A program made the translations under genes and the position numbers. DNA of 64,000 nucleotides from contig JAJPIW010000074.1 of assembly GCA_021324575.1 (NCBI GenBank), forward strand, positions 1 through 64,000, given 5' to 3'. The notes under the pieces were generated by a model that saw only the letters and a list, made by a program, of their open reading frames with translations, made no database searches and was not told the origin of the DNA. This document shows positions 25,801 through 33,677 of this stretch, in pieces (the first letter of the stretch is position 1; every line of letters starts with the position of its first letter). Source of the DNA: Intrasporangiaceae bacterium. GTDB taxonomy: Bacteria > Actinomycetota > Actinomycetes > Actinomycetales > Dermatophilaceae.

Positions 25801-26612
25801 GCCGTACCAACGCGATTCGCCTCCGCTGGCGGTCCACGCTAGCCGTCGCTCTCGTCTCGGTCGCCGGCCTGATCGCCTTCCTCTGGCCGCTCTTCGCCGG
25901 CCCACACTCCTCGATCACCCGGAACGGCGAGGCCCCGCTCGTCTTCGCGCTCATGCTCCCTCTCCTGCTCGCCGTCGTCCTCGCCGAGATCGCCGAGGGC
26001 GGCCTCGACGTCAAGGCGGTGGCCATACTCGGCGTCCTGTCGGCCGTCGGCGCCGCCCTTCGACCGCTGGGTGCCGGCACGGCCGGGCTGGAGACCGTGT
26101 TCTTCCTGCTCGTGCTCGGCGGCCGGGTGTTCGGTGCCGGCTTCGGCTTCGTCCTCGGCGCCACGACCCTGTTCGGCTCGGCGCTCATCACCGGTGGCGT
26201 CGGCCCCTGGCTGCCGTTCCAGATGATCGGCGCGGCGTGGATCGGGCTGGGCGCCGGCCTCTTGCCGCCCGCCCGGGGGCGCTGGGAGCTCGCTCTGCTC
26301 GCGGCATACGGGGGGATCGCCGGGCTGGTCTACGGGGCACTCCTCAACTTCTCGTTCTGGCCGTTCGCGACCGGCGGCGGGACAGGGGTGTCGTTCGTCC
26401 CCGGCGGCCCGATGCTGGACAACCTGCACCGGTTCGTCGTCTTCTCGGTGACGACGTCCCTCGGCTGGGACATCGGCCGCGCCCTGACCAACGTCGTCCT
26501 CATCGTCCTCACCGGGCGGGCCGTCCTCGGCGCACTCCGTCGAGCCGCCCGCAAGGCCGCGTTCGACGCGCCCGTCACCTTCGCCGAGCCACCCGCCACA
26601 ATGGGCAGGTGA
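25797..26612 (+). CDS. ECF transporter substrate-binding (S) component, probably for cobalamin
   Basis: A 271-residue membrane protein with about six hydrophobic helices (near residues 12-33, 45-63, 72-90, 98-120, 128-150 and 225-245). GGRVFGAGFGFVLGATTLF and FQMIGAAWIGLGAGLL resemble ECF S-components predicted for B12 in actinobacteria (CbrT-like). It should bind the vitamin and dock on EcfT. Substrate assignment rests on the cobalamin riboswitch and the upstream transcobalamin-like genes, not on any residue seen here. ATG 25797 overlaps the ATPase stop, and the stop overlaps the following oxidase gene. Confidence 0.82.
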   Translation: MSRTNAIRLRWRSTLAVALVSVAGLIAFLWPLFAGPHSSITRNGEAPLVFALMLPLLLAVVLAEIAEGGLDVKAVAILGVLSAVGAALRPLGAGTAGLETVFFLLVLGGRVFGAGFGFVLGATTLFGSALITGGVGPWLPFQMIGAAWIGLGAGLLPPARGRWELALLAAYGGIAGLVYGALLNFSFWPFATGGGTGVSFVPGGPMLDNLHRFVVFSVTTSLGWDIGRALTNVVLIVLTGRAVLGALRRAARKAAFDAPVTFAEPPATMGR

Positions 26613-27961
26613 CCGACTTCCGCGGCCAGGTCGACGACCCGGACATCAAGGCGACGTATGCCGTGGACCAGTCCGTGGCCACTCCGCCGGAGGGCGACTT
26701 CACCCTCGTCCGGGCCCGCGACCTGGCCGACGTCGTGGAGGTCCTCACCGAGGCGCAGGCTCGCGGCATACCCGTCGTGCCGCAGGGCGCCCGCAGCGGC
26801 CGGGCCGGTGGCGCGGTGGCGGTCGAGGGCGGCATCGTGCTCAACGTCATGGGCCTGGCCGGGGTCAGCACGGTCGACGATGTCGAGGGCATCGCGGTCT
26901 GCGGGCCGGGAACGGTGACCGCGGACCTCAAGCAGGCCGCGGCCGCCCACGGCCTGTTCTACCCGCCGGACCCGGCATCGGTCGCGTTCTGCTCGGTCGG
27001 CGGCAACGTGGCGACCAACGCCGGCGGGCTGTGCTGCGTCAAGTACGGCGTGACGGCCGACCACGTCCGCGGCCTGCAGGTCGTCCTGGCCGGCGGCGAG
27101 GTGATCCGGACCGGGCGGCATACGGCCAAGGGCGTAGCCGGGCTGGACCTCACCGGACTCTTCGTCGGTTCGGAGGGAACTCTCGGCGTCGTCACCGAGG
27201 TGGTGGCCTCGCTCCTGCCCGCACCGGCGCCCGCGCTCACCGCCCTCGCCACCTTCGACTCCCTCGACGCCGCCTCGCGCGCCATCGTCGCGCTCCGCCG
27301 TGACCCGCACCGGCCGAGCATGGCCGAGCTCCTCGACGCCTTCTCCATCAAGGCGGTCCAGCAGCTGGGCGACTACGGCTTCCCGTCCGACTGCGCCGCC
27401 GTCCTCCTCGTCCAGTCCGACCGCGACGGGCACACGCGCGAGGACGTCCAGCGCTACGGCGACCTGCTCTCGACCGCCGGCGCGACCGAGATCGCGGTCG
27501 CGGACGACCCGGCCGAGGCCGAGGCCCTGATGGCGGGGCGCCGGGTGGTCAGCACCGCGCTGGAGGGCCACGGGGCCCGGATGGTCGAGGACGTGTGCGT
27601 CCCGATCGCGCGGCTCACCGAGCTGGTCGAACGGTCCCAGTCCGTATGCCGGTCGCTGGGGGTCGAGGTCGCGTTCTCCGGCCACGCGGGAGACGGCAAC
27701 CTGCACCCGTCGCTCTTCTTCGACGCCGGCGACCCGGCCAGCCGGGAGCGGGCCGAGGCCGCCTTCGGGGAGATCGTCGACCTCGCGTTGGGGATGGGCG
27801 GCACGATCACCGGCGAGCACGGAGTCGGCTCGCTCAAGGCGCCCTGGCTCCGTCGCGAGCTGGGTGACGCCGAAATCCAACGCCAGCAACGGATCAAGGC
27901 CGTCTTCGACCCGGCCGGGATCCTCAATCCCGGGCGCGTGTACCCACCTTTGGCAGGATGA
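26609..27961 (+). CDS. FAD-binding oxidase, GlcD / D-lactate dehydrogenase type
   Basis: A 450-residue flavoprotein of the FAD-linked oxidase superfamily. The N-terminal PCMH-type FAD domain shows VVPQGARSGRAGG, GGNVATNAGGLCCVKYG and GLFVGSEGTLGVVTEV. The C-terminal domain shows AFSGHAGDGNLHPSLFF and TITGEHGVGSLKAPWL, typical of GlcD/Dld enzymes that oxidise 2-hydroxy acids such as glycolate or D-lactate. GTG 26609 overlaps the S-component stop by four bases, so it is probably in the riboswitch-3 operon; the longer frame is inside the S-component. Why a hydroxy-acid oxidase is coupled to a vitamin importer is unclear. Confidence 0.88.
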   Translation: MTDFRGQVDDPDIKATYAVDQSVATPPEGDFTLVRARDLADVVEVLTEAQARGIPVVPQGARSGRAGGAVAVEGGIVLNVMGLAGVSTVDDVEGIAVCGPGTVTADLKQAAAAHGLFYPPDPASVAFCSVGGNVATNAGGLCCVKYGVTADHVRGLQVVLAGGEVIRTGRHTAKGVAGLDLTGLFVGSEGTLGVVTEVVASLLPAPAPALTALATFDSLDAASRAIVALRRDPHRPSMAELLDAFSIKAVQQLGDYGFPSDCAAVLLVQSDRDGHTREDVQRYGDLLSTAGATEIAVADDPAEAEALMAGRRVVSTALEGHGARMVEDVCVPIARLTELVERSQSVCRSLGVEVAFSGHAGDGNLHPSLFFDAGDPASRERAEAAFGEIVDLALGMGGTITGEHGVGSLKAPWLRRELGDAEIQRQQRIKAVFDPAGILNPGRVYPPLAG

Positions 27962-27965
27962 GCCC

Positions 27966-28505
27966 ATGAGTTCGATCGACGCCGACCCGACCGCTTCGTG
28001 GCTCTCCCGTGAGGAGCTGGACAGCGCCCGTGAGCGACTGCCGATCCTGTACGTCCACGCCGTGCCGGTGCGCGTCGACCACTCCGGCACGGTGACCTCG
28101 GTCGGGCTGCTCCTGCGCGTCTCCGCCGACGGCATCATCAACCGCGAGCTGGTGGCCGGTCGAGTGCTCTACCACGAGCGGATCCGCGACGCCCTGCTCC
28201 GGCACATCGAGAAGGACCTCGGGCCGATGGCGCTGCCCCGGATCCCGGTGAGCCCCGTGCCCTTCACGATCGCCGAGCACTTCCCGACGCCCGGCGTCAC
28301 GGCATACGTCGACCCGCGCCAGCACGCCGTCTCCCTCGCCTACATCGTGGCCGTCACCGGCGACTGCGCCCCACAGCACGATGCGCTCGACCTGGCCTGG
28401 CTCTCGCCGCACGAGGCACTCGACCCACAGCTCCTCATCGAGATGACCGGTGGCCACGGCGTGCTGCTCCGGCAGGCGTTGGCCCACCTCGGCCACGCCG
28501 TCTGA
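27966..28505 (+). CDS. DUF4916 / NUDIX-like family protein
   Basis: A 179-residue protein matching the actinobacterial DUF4916 family, a divergent NUDIX-hydrolase relative. Recognisable segments are WLSREELDSARERLPILYV, LLLRVSADG, HIEKDLGPMALPRIPVSP and YVDPRQHAVSLAYIV. The classical NUDIX box is not obvious, so hydrolase activity is uncertain. ATG 27966 begins 4 bases after the oxidase stop. A strong inverted repeat 29 bases downstream probably ends the message. Confidence 0.8.
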   Translation: MSSIDADPTASWLSREELDSARERLPILYVHAVPVRVDHSGTVTSVGLLLRVSADGIINRELVAGRVLYHERIRDALLRHIEKDLGPMALPRIPVSPVPFTIAEHFPTPGVTAYVDPRQHAVSLAYIVAVTGDCAPQHDALDLAWLSPHEALDPQLLIEMTGGHGVLLRQALAHLGHAV

Positions 28506-28533
28506 GCCGAGTCCTCGGCCCGCTGGCTCGGAG

Positions 28534-28593
28534 TCGAGTGATCACGACGCTCGGGGATCCCGCGAGGCACCCCCGAGAGTCGTGATCTCTCGA
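28534..28593. repeat. Inverted repeat of the TCGAGTGATCACGAC family, between convergent genes
   Basis: Arms of 23 bases (28534-28556 and 28571-28593) pair with two mismatches around a 14-base loop. The outer arm reads TCGAGTGATCACGAC. The same 15-base sequence forms the arm of another inverted repeat at 53716-53775, so this is a dispersed element. Both copies lie between convergent genes, so they can serve as two-way terminators. Confidence 0.85.
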
Positions 28594-28644
28594 TCCTTCC
28601 CACCTCTCGTCAGGAGGAGCGGGGCGGAGTGGGATCGGCTGGGG

Positions 28645-29397
28645 TCAGCCGGTGAACTCGTCGCGCGTCCGCTTCATGCTGTGTGCCTCGCGGGCCGCGG
28701 CCTCCTCGGGCGTCGGCGCGGTCCCGCCGAGCCGCGCGGGGAGGAACTTCAGGTCGTCGCCGGTCAGGGTCGGGTAGCGCGACTGCTGCTCGTGGAGCTG
28801 CGCCACCATCACCGCGTGGAGGTGGTCGTTGATCGCCTCGGCGTCGCCCTTGCGCGGCGCCTCGATCGGCTCGCCGATGGTGATGAAGATCGGGAAGCTC
28901 GTGCGGCCGAGCCGCTTGGGGATGTTCTTGGTCCACACCCGCTGGCTGCCCCAGATGGTCGTCGGCAGAATCGGGACGCCGGCGGCCTGGGCCATCCGGA
29001 CGGTGCCGCTCTTGAACTCCTTGAGCTCGAACGACAGCGAGATCGTCGCCTCGGGGAAGACACCGACCACCTCCCCGGCCTTCAGCGCGTTGACCGCCGA
29101 GCGGAACGACGCGGCACCGGCGTTGCGGTCGACCGGGATGTGCTTCATCCCGCGCATGAGCGGCCCGGCGAGGTTGTGCCCGAAGATCGACTCCTTGGCC
29201 ATGAACCGGACGAGCCGCTTGGCCGGGAGAGCCGCGTACCCGGCATACGTGAAGTCCATGTAGCCGGTGTGGTTGATCGCCATGACGGCGCCACCGGTGC
29301 GGGGCACGTTCTCGGCCCCGCGGATGTCGAACTTGAGGCCCTGGGCCTTGAAGACGGTTCGGGCGACGGCCAGCACCGGCGGGTAGACGTACTCCAT
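28645..29397 (-). CDS. 1-acyl-sn-glycerol-3-phosphate acyltransferase family protein (PlsC-like)
   Basis: A 250-residue acyltransferase with the HX4D catalytic motif in INHTGYMD (residues about 41-48) and the FPEATISLS block (about 114-122). PlsC-family enzymes add an acyl chain to lysophosphatidic acid at the membrane. The length fits the family. It is on the minus strand, 9 bases after the M20 dipeptidase gene. It may share that message but has no obvious functional link to it. Confidence 0.9.
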   Translation of the reverse strand: MEYVYPPVLAVARTVFKAQGLKFDIRGAENVPRTGGAVMAINHTGYMDFTYAGYAALPAKRLVRFMAKESIFGHNLAGPLMRGMKHIPVDRNAGAASFRSAVNALKAGEVVGVFPEATISLSFELKEFKSGTVRMAQAAGVPILPTTIWGSQRVWTKNIPKRLGRTSFPIFITIGEPIEAPRKGDAEAINDHLHAVMVAQLHEQQSRYPTLTGDDLKFLPARLGGTAPTPEEAAAREAHSMKRTRDEFTG

Positions 29398-29406
29398 GAC
29401 GCGAGC

Positions 29407-30807
29407 CTACGGCGTACGGGCCGCAGCGACACCGGCGAGCTCACAGACGAACAGCGCCTGGGCGATCGCGGTGCGCCGCAGCTCCCCCGGGTCGACGCTC
29501 TCGTTGGGCCCGTGGATCCGGCAGGCTGGCTCCTCGACCCCGAGCAGGAGGATCTCGGCGTCCGGGTGCAGCTCGGCCAGCGCCGTCGCCAGCGGGATCG
29601 AGCCGCCCTGACCGGTGGTCACCGGGTCGGTGCCGAAGGCCGTGCGCATGGCCCGGTTCATGGCGGCGTATGCCGGTCCGTCGGTGGCGAGGCGAAGCCC
29701 CTGCCCGAGCGAGACCGGCCTGACCTCGACCCGGCCCCACGGCGTGTGCCGCTCCAGGTGGGCGACGAGCAGCTGCTGGGCGTCGGCGGCCCGCATCGAC
29801 GGCGGGACGCGGAGGTTGACCACGGCCCGGGCCGTGCCCTGGACCGCCGCCGTGACCTGGGCGATGGGCGGGACGTCGATGGCGAGCACCGTGGCCGCCG
29901 GCCGGGCCCAGAGGAGGTCCCCGACCGTGCCGCCATCGGCCCCGGTGAGCGGCTCGACGCCGTCGACGACCGCCGCGTCACCCCGGAACCGTTCCACGTC
30001 GTATGCCGCGCCGTCCCAGACCCCGTCGTGCGCGAGTCCGTCGATGGTCGTCTCGCCGTTCGCGTCGCGCAGGCTGGCCAAGGCCATGAGCAGGGCCTGC
30101 AGGGCATCGGGGGCGGCGCCGCCGTACATGCCTGAGTGGGCGGGGTGGTCCATTGTCCTCACCGTGACGATGACGCTGCCCGTGCCGCGCAGTGATGTCG
30201 TGAGGGTTGGCAGTCCGAGCTCGATGTTGCCGGTGTCGGCGAGGAGGATCGCGTCGGCCGCCACCAGGTCGGGGCGGGACCGAGCCAGCTTCTCCATGCC
30301 ACCGCTGCTCTGCTCCTCGGACCCCTCGACGACGACCTTGACCGTCACCGGCCACTCACCGAGCACCTCGCGAACCGCCTCCAGGGCGATCATGCTCGCG
30401 ACGAAGTTGCCCTTGCAGTCGGCCGATCCCCTTGCATACCAACGGCCTTCGCGATCGGTGAGCTCCCACGGCGAGCTGTCCCACGCGTCGAGGTCGCCGG
30501 CCGGGACGACGTCGTGGTGGGTGTAGAAGAGCACGGTCGGGGCACCTGCCGGGCCGGCGGACCGGCCCACGACGGCGACCGACCCGTCCGGTGTCTCGAT
30601 CGCCTCGACCTCCTCGAAACCCACGGCGCGCACCATCGCCGCGACGTCGGCGGCGGCCGCCCGGCACTCCTCGGCCGGCTCGATCGCCGGGTTCGCGACC
30701 GAGCGGTGGGAGACCAGACGGGCCAGGTCGACCCGAGCGCCCGGCATACGGGAGTCGACGGCGGCGGTGACCGCGGCGACGAGCGCGTCGTCGAGGGAGA
30801 CCGTCAC
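29407..30807 (-). CDS. M20 family dipeptidase / deacylase
   Basis: A 466-residue zinc peptidase of the M20/ArgE family. Metal-ligand motifs are in FYTHHDVVPAGD, ARGSADCKGN, VEGSEEQSSGG and LLADTGN, and the dimerisation lid domain lies in the middle (TMDHPAHSGMYGGAAPDAL). These enzymes hydrolyse dipeptides or N-acyl amino acids. GTG 30807 overlaps the preceding esterase stop by four bases; longer versions of the frame run through that gene. It is the last hydrolase of the five-gene ATP-grasp set that starts at 34890. Confidence 0.9.
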   Translation of the reverse strand: MTVSLDDALVAAVTAAVDSRMPGARVDLARLVSHRSVANPAIEPAEECRAAAADVAAMVRAVGFEEVEAIETPDGSVAVVGRSAGPAGAPTVLFYTHHDVVPAGDLDAWDSSPWELTDREGRWYARGSADCKGNFVASMIALEAVREVLGEWPVTVKVVVEGSEEQSSGGMEKLARSRPDLVAADAILLADTGNIELGLPTLTTSLRGTGSVIVTVRTMDHPAHSGMYGGAAPDALQALLMALASLRDANGETTIDGLAHDGVWDGAAYDVERFRGDAAVVDGVEPLTGADGGTVGDLLWARPAATVLAIDVPPIAQVTAAVQGTARAVVNLRVPPSMRAADAQQLLVAHLERHTPWGRVEVRPVSLGQGLRLATDGPAYAAMNRAMRTAFGTDPVTTGQGGSIPLATALAELHPDAEILLLGVEEPACRIHGPNESVDPGELRRTAIAQALFVCELAGVAAARTP

Positions 30808-31529
30808 GGAACCAGCTGGTCGAGGTAGAGGGGCAGCATCTCCCACCAGGTGGGCCAGTCGTGCTTGTAGGCCGGGCCCCAGTCGTCGACCCGGTTGGGG
30901 ACGTCCTTGGCGCCGAGCGCGTTCGCGGCGTTCCAGGACTCCCCGACGTTCTCCCACTCCCCCGAGCCGGAGGCCAGCACGATGTTGGCCCGGCGCAGCC
31001 GTTCGAGGCTCTCGCCCTCGAGGCCGGGCAGGAAGTGCAGCGGAGAGGCGAAGTACATGTCGTCGGTGAACGGGCCGCCGATGAACCGGGTGATGTCGTA
31101 GGTTCCGCTCATGCAGACCGCGGCGTCGAAGAGGTGCGGGAAGCGGCAGGTCACCGCGAGGGCGTTGAAGGCACCGATCGAGGCACCGGCCGCGATGATC
31201 GGCTGTGGCCCGGAGGAGTCCTCGATGATGGCCGGTACGACCTCGCTGGCGATGGCCTGCTGGTAGGCGTTGAACAGCCACATCCGGTACTCGGTCGAGC
31301 CCTCGTCGGCCTGCATCGCCTTCCCGGCGGCGCTGTCGCACGAGTAGACCTTGATCCGGCCGTCGTCGATGAGCGGTTGGATGAACCGGATCAGCTTGTG
31401 CCGCTCGACCTCCTCGGCATCGCCACCCGCCGTCGGGAAGAGGAGGACGGGGATCCCGTAGTGGCCCCAGCGGACCAGGGTGATGTCCCGGTCCATCCGG
31501 GGCGAGTGCCAGCGCTCGGTGACCTTCAT
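30804..31529 (-). CDS. Alpha/beta-hydrolase, putative esterase
   Basis: A 241-residue alpha/beta-hydrolase related to the putative esterase (Fes/EstA-like) group. GHYGIPVLLFPTAGGDAEE marks the N-terminal strand and IIAAGASIGAFNALA holds the nucleophile elbow GASIG. KHDWPTWWEMLPLYLDQL at the end carries a candidate catalytic His. There is no signal peptide, so it should act in the cytoplasm. ATG 31529 is chosen for the family-like N-terminus (MKVTERWHSP). It sits between a second esterase and the M20 peptidase, and the substrate is unknown. Confidence 0.82.
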   Translation of the reverse strand: MKVTERWHSPRMDRDITLVRWGHYGIPVLLFPTAGGDAEEVERHKLIRFIQPLIDDGRIKVYSCDSAAGKAMQADEGSTEYRMWLFNAYQQAIASEVVPAIIEDSSGPQPIIAAGASIGAFNALAVTCRFPHLFDAAVCMSGTYDITRFIGGPFTDDMYFASPLHFLPGLEGESLERLRRANIVLASGSGEWENVGESWNAANALGAKDVPNRVDDWGPAYKHDWPTWWEMLPLYLDQLVP

Positions 31530-31569
31530 GGGCAAACCTTCCTGACGGTGGTGCGGGACGGGTGTGGGA

Positions 31570-32718
31570 CTACTCGTACACGAACTTCTGGGGTCCTGGA
31601 TAGATCCAGGACAGGCCGTCGCGGAGCCGGTCGCGCCAGTCCTCCCAGTTGTGGCCGTCCCGGGCCTCGACATAGCGGACCGTGATCCCCGCCTCGCGGA
31701 AGACGGGGACCATCGAGCGGTTGGGCGTGATGAGCGGCTCGTAGGTCCCGCAGCTCATGAAGATCCGGTCGACGACGCGGGTCGGCTTGGCCCGGTACCG
31801 GTTGACGAACTTGACGACCGGGTCGAACGCCGGCCCGCCACCATGCTCGGTGCCGATGTCGGTGAAGACGAGCGAGGCCGACTGGAGCAGGAGCGAGCCG
31901 TAGAAGCCGGGGTACCGGACCGCCGTCGACAGGGCCGCGATCCCGCCGAAGCTGGAGCCCATGAGGCACCGCCCCTCGGCGGAGGTGATGAGCGGCAGCC
32001 GCTCGGTGAGGGCCGGCACGAGCTCGCGGGACACGAACCGGGCGTGCGGCGCGTGGTTGGGGTACTCGCGCAGCCGGTCCCGGGGCGGCAGGAACACCGC
32101 GACGAGGGGCGCGACGTCGAGCCGGTGGATGAGGTTGTCCAGCACCGTCTTCATCGCGGCGTACTGGAGGTAGTCGCCCCCGTCGTGGACGACCAGGAGC
32201 GGGTAGCGCTGGGCAGTGCTGTAGCGCGCGGGCAGGTAGAGCCAGTACGGCTGGTCGCGGCGCAGCGCCTTGGACCGCATGCTCTCCTCGAGCAGCTGTC
32301 CGGGGCGCGCGTTGGGGTCGTGGTGCACCCACTCGGGCACGGCATACCCCGTCGCCGCGCACACCGAGCTCGACCCCACCGGCGAGTGCGCCGCCCGCGG
32401 GTTGAGCGGGTCGTTGAACCGCTCGTAGTGCTCCCCGCGTCGGGTCTCGATCTGGTACTCGACCCGCGAGCCCTCGGGCAGGACGGTCGTCGCGGCCCAC
32501 AGGTCGGTGTCCGGGAGCCGGCGCATGACGAGCGGGTCGGGCAGGCCGACCACCCGATGGCGCACCGCCACCGCGTCGGCCTCGCCGCGGTAGAGGAACG
32601 TGGCCCGCTCGCCCTCGATGATCGGCGAGCCGAACCGGCCGACGAACCGGTCGATCTGGCCGGCGTCGAGCGGTTCGTGGTCGCGGAGCCGGTTGATGGC
32701 CAGGCGGCTGGTCATCAT
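31570..32718 (-). CDS. Enterochelin-esterase-like alpha/beta-hydrolase
   Basis: A 382-residue protein with an N-terminal beta-sandwich-like domain (about 30-150) and a C-terminal Fes-type hydrolase domain. QPYWLYLPARYSTAQRYPLL opens the hydrolase domain, CLMGSSFGGIAAL holds the nucleophile elbow GSSFGG, and ARDGHNWEDWRD carries the likely catalytic His. Unlike the broken esterase at 4.1-5.0 kb, it is intact. It overlaps the S51-like gene by four bases. In this set it may cleave an ester or amide made by the ATP-grasp enzyme; siderophore cleavage is also possible but unsupported. Confidence 0.85.
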   Translation of the reverse strand: MMTSRLAINRLRDHEPLDAGQIDRFVGRFGSPIIEGERATFLYRGEADAVAVRHRVVGLPDPLVMRRLPDTDLWAATTVLPEGSRVEYQIETRRGEHYERFNDPLNPRAAHSPVGSSSVCAATGYAVPEWVHHDPNARPGQLLEESMRSKALRRDQPYWLYLPARYSTAQRYPLLVVHDGGDYLQYAAMKTVLDNLIHRLDVAPLVAVFLPPRDRLREYPNHAPHARFVSRELVPALTERLPLITSAEGRCLMGSSFGGIAALSTAVRYPGFYGSLLLQSASLVFTDIGTEHGGGPAFDPVVKFVNRYRAKPTRVVDRIFMSCGTYEPLITPNRSMVPVFREAGITVRYVEARDGHNWEDWRDRLRDGLSWIYPGPQKFVYE

Positions 32719-33677
32719 GCGCGCCTCAGCTCGTGGATGGCGCCGTCGACGCCGAGGACGCGCGACCCGCCGGGCAGCCCGCCGTCGGCGGTGACGTCGA
32801 GGATGACGCCCTCGTCGAGGAGGAGGCAGTGCCGGTCACCGAAGCGCCGGGCGAGGATCGCCGACCGCGGCTTGTCCTCGAGCCGGAGCCTCGTCCGCGC
32901 GTGCGGCAGGGCGACGACGCCTGACACCCGGGCCAGGCCGCGGTCGAAGAGCTCGGTCTCGCTCGCACCTTGCGGCCCGTGGTCGTGGAAGAGGACGACC
33001 TCCTCGGTGAGCGCCATCGCGCCGGCGGACCAGGCGATGACCGGGAGCCCCGGGGCCGGGTCGATGGAGAACAGCCGCAGGGTCCGAAGGAGGGTGCCGA
33101 CGTTGCCGCCGGGCAGGACGACGGCAGCAGCCGCCGCCAGCGCTGCCTCGATCTCCCCGCGGTGCCAGCCGATCACGCCGCTGGTGGCGGCCCGCTCCAC
33201 GAGGTCGCCGTCGTCGTACAGCGCCCCGAGCCTGGCCAGGTACCAGTCGTCGACGTGCCGGACCACCTCGATCGCGTCGTCCAGGGCCCCGTATGCCGTG
33301 TCGTCGCCATCGGCGAGAAGCCGCCGCTGCACGGCATACGCGCCGTCGAGGGCGTACTGCAGCCGCAGCCGGTAGATCGAGAGGAGTCGCTCGTGCCGGT
33401 CCCGGAAGGCGAGCGCCGACGCGGCGAACCGGCGGTCCTTCTCGAGCACGTCGAGCATCCGGTGGTAGAGGCGCAGGTGGTGGGCGCGGCCGTCGAGGGC
33501 GGTGTCGAGCTCGCTGACCTCGTCCTCGCGCTCCTCCCACCCGGAGTTGATGACGGCGACCGGGCCGTCGGTGTCCAGGGAGCGCAGCGCGGCGGTCGCC
33601 GTCTGCTTGAACCGCTGCGGACCGAGCAGAAGGGTCCGGGGGGTGGCCGACGCGGGGTGGAACTCCTCAGCCGGCAT
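32715..33677 (-). CDS. Peptidase S51 / cyanophycinase-like protein
   Basis: A 320-residue class-I glutamine-amidotransferase-like protein with the serine nucleophile elbow AWSAGAMAL (about residues 216-224), which marks the S51 family (dipeptidase E and cyanophycinase) rather than Cys-dependent amidotransferases. VVLPGGNVGTLLRTL and ALPHARTRLRL flank it as in the family. These enzymes cut aspartyl or beta-aspartyl bonds. Residues 60-165 are an extra helical segment. The start overlaps the end of the ATP-grasp gene by 11 bases, so the pair is tightly coupled. Confidence 0.8.
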   Translation of the reverse strand: MPAEEFHPASATPRTLLLGPQRFKQTATAALRSLDTDGPVAVINSGWEEREDEVSELDTALDGRAHHLRLYHRMLDVLEKDRRFAASALAFRDRHERLLSIYRLRLQYALDGAYAVQRRLLADGDDTAYGALDDAIEVVRHVDDWYLARLGALYDDGDLVERAATSGVIGWHRGEIEAALAAAAAVVLPGGNVGTLLRTLRLFSIDPAPGLPVIAWSAGAMALTEEVVLFHDHGPQGASETELFDRGLARVSGVVALPHARTRLRLEDKPRSAILARRFGDRHCLLLDEGVILDVTADGGLPGGSRVLGVDGAIHELRRA

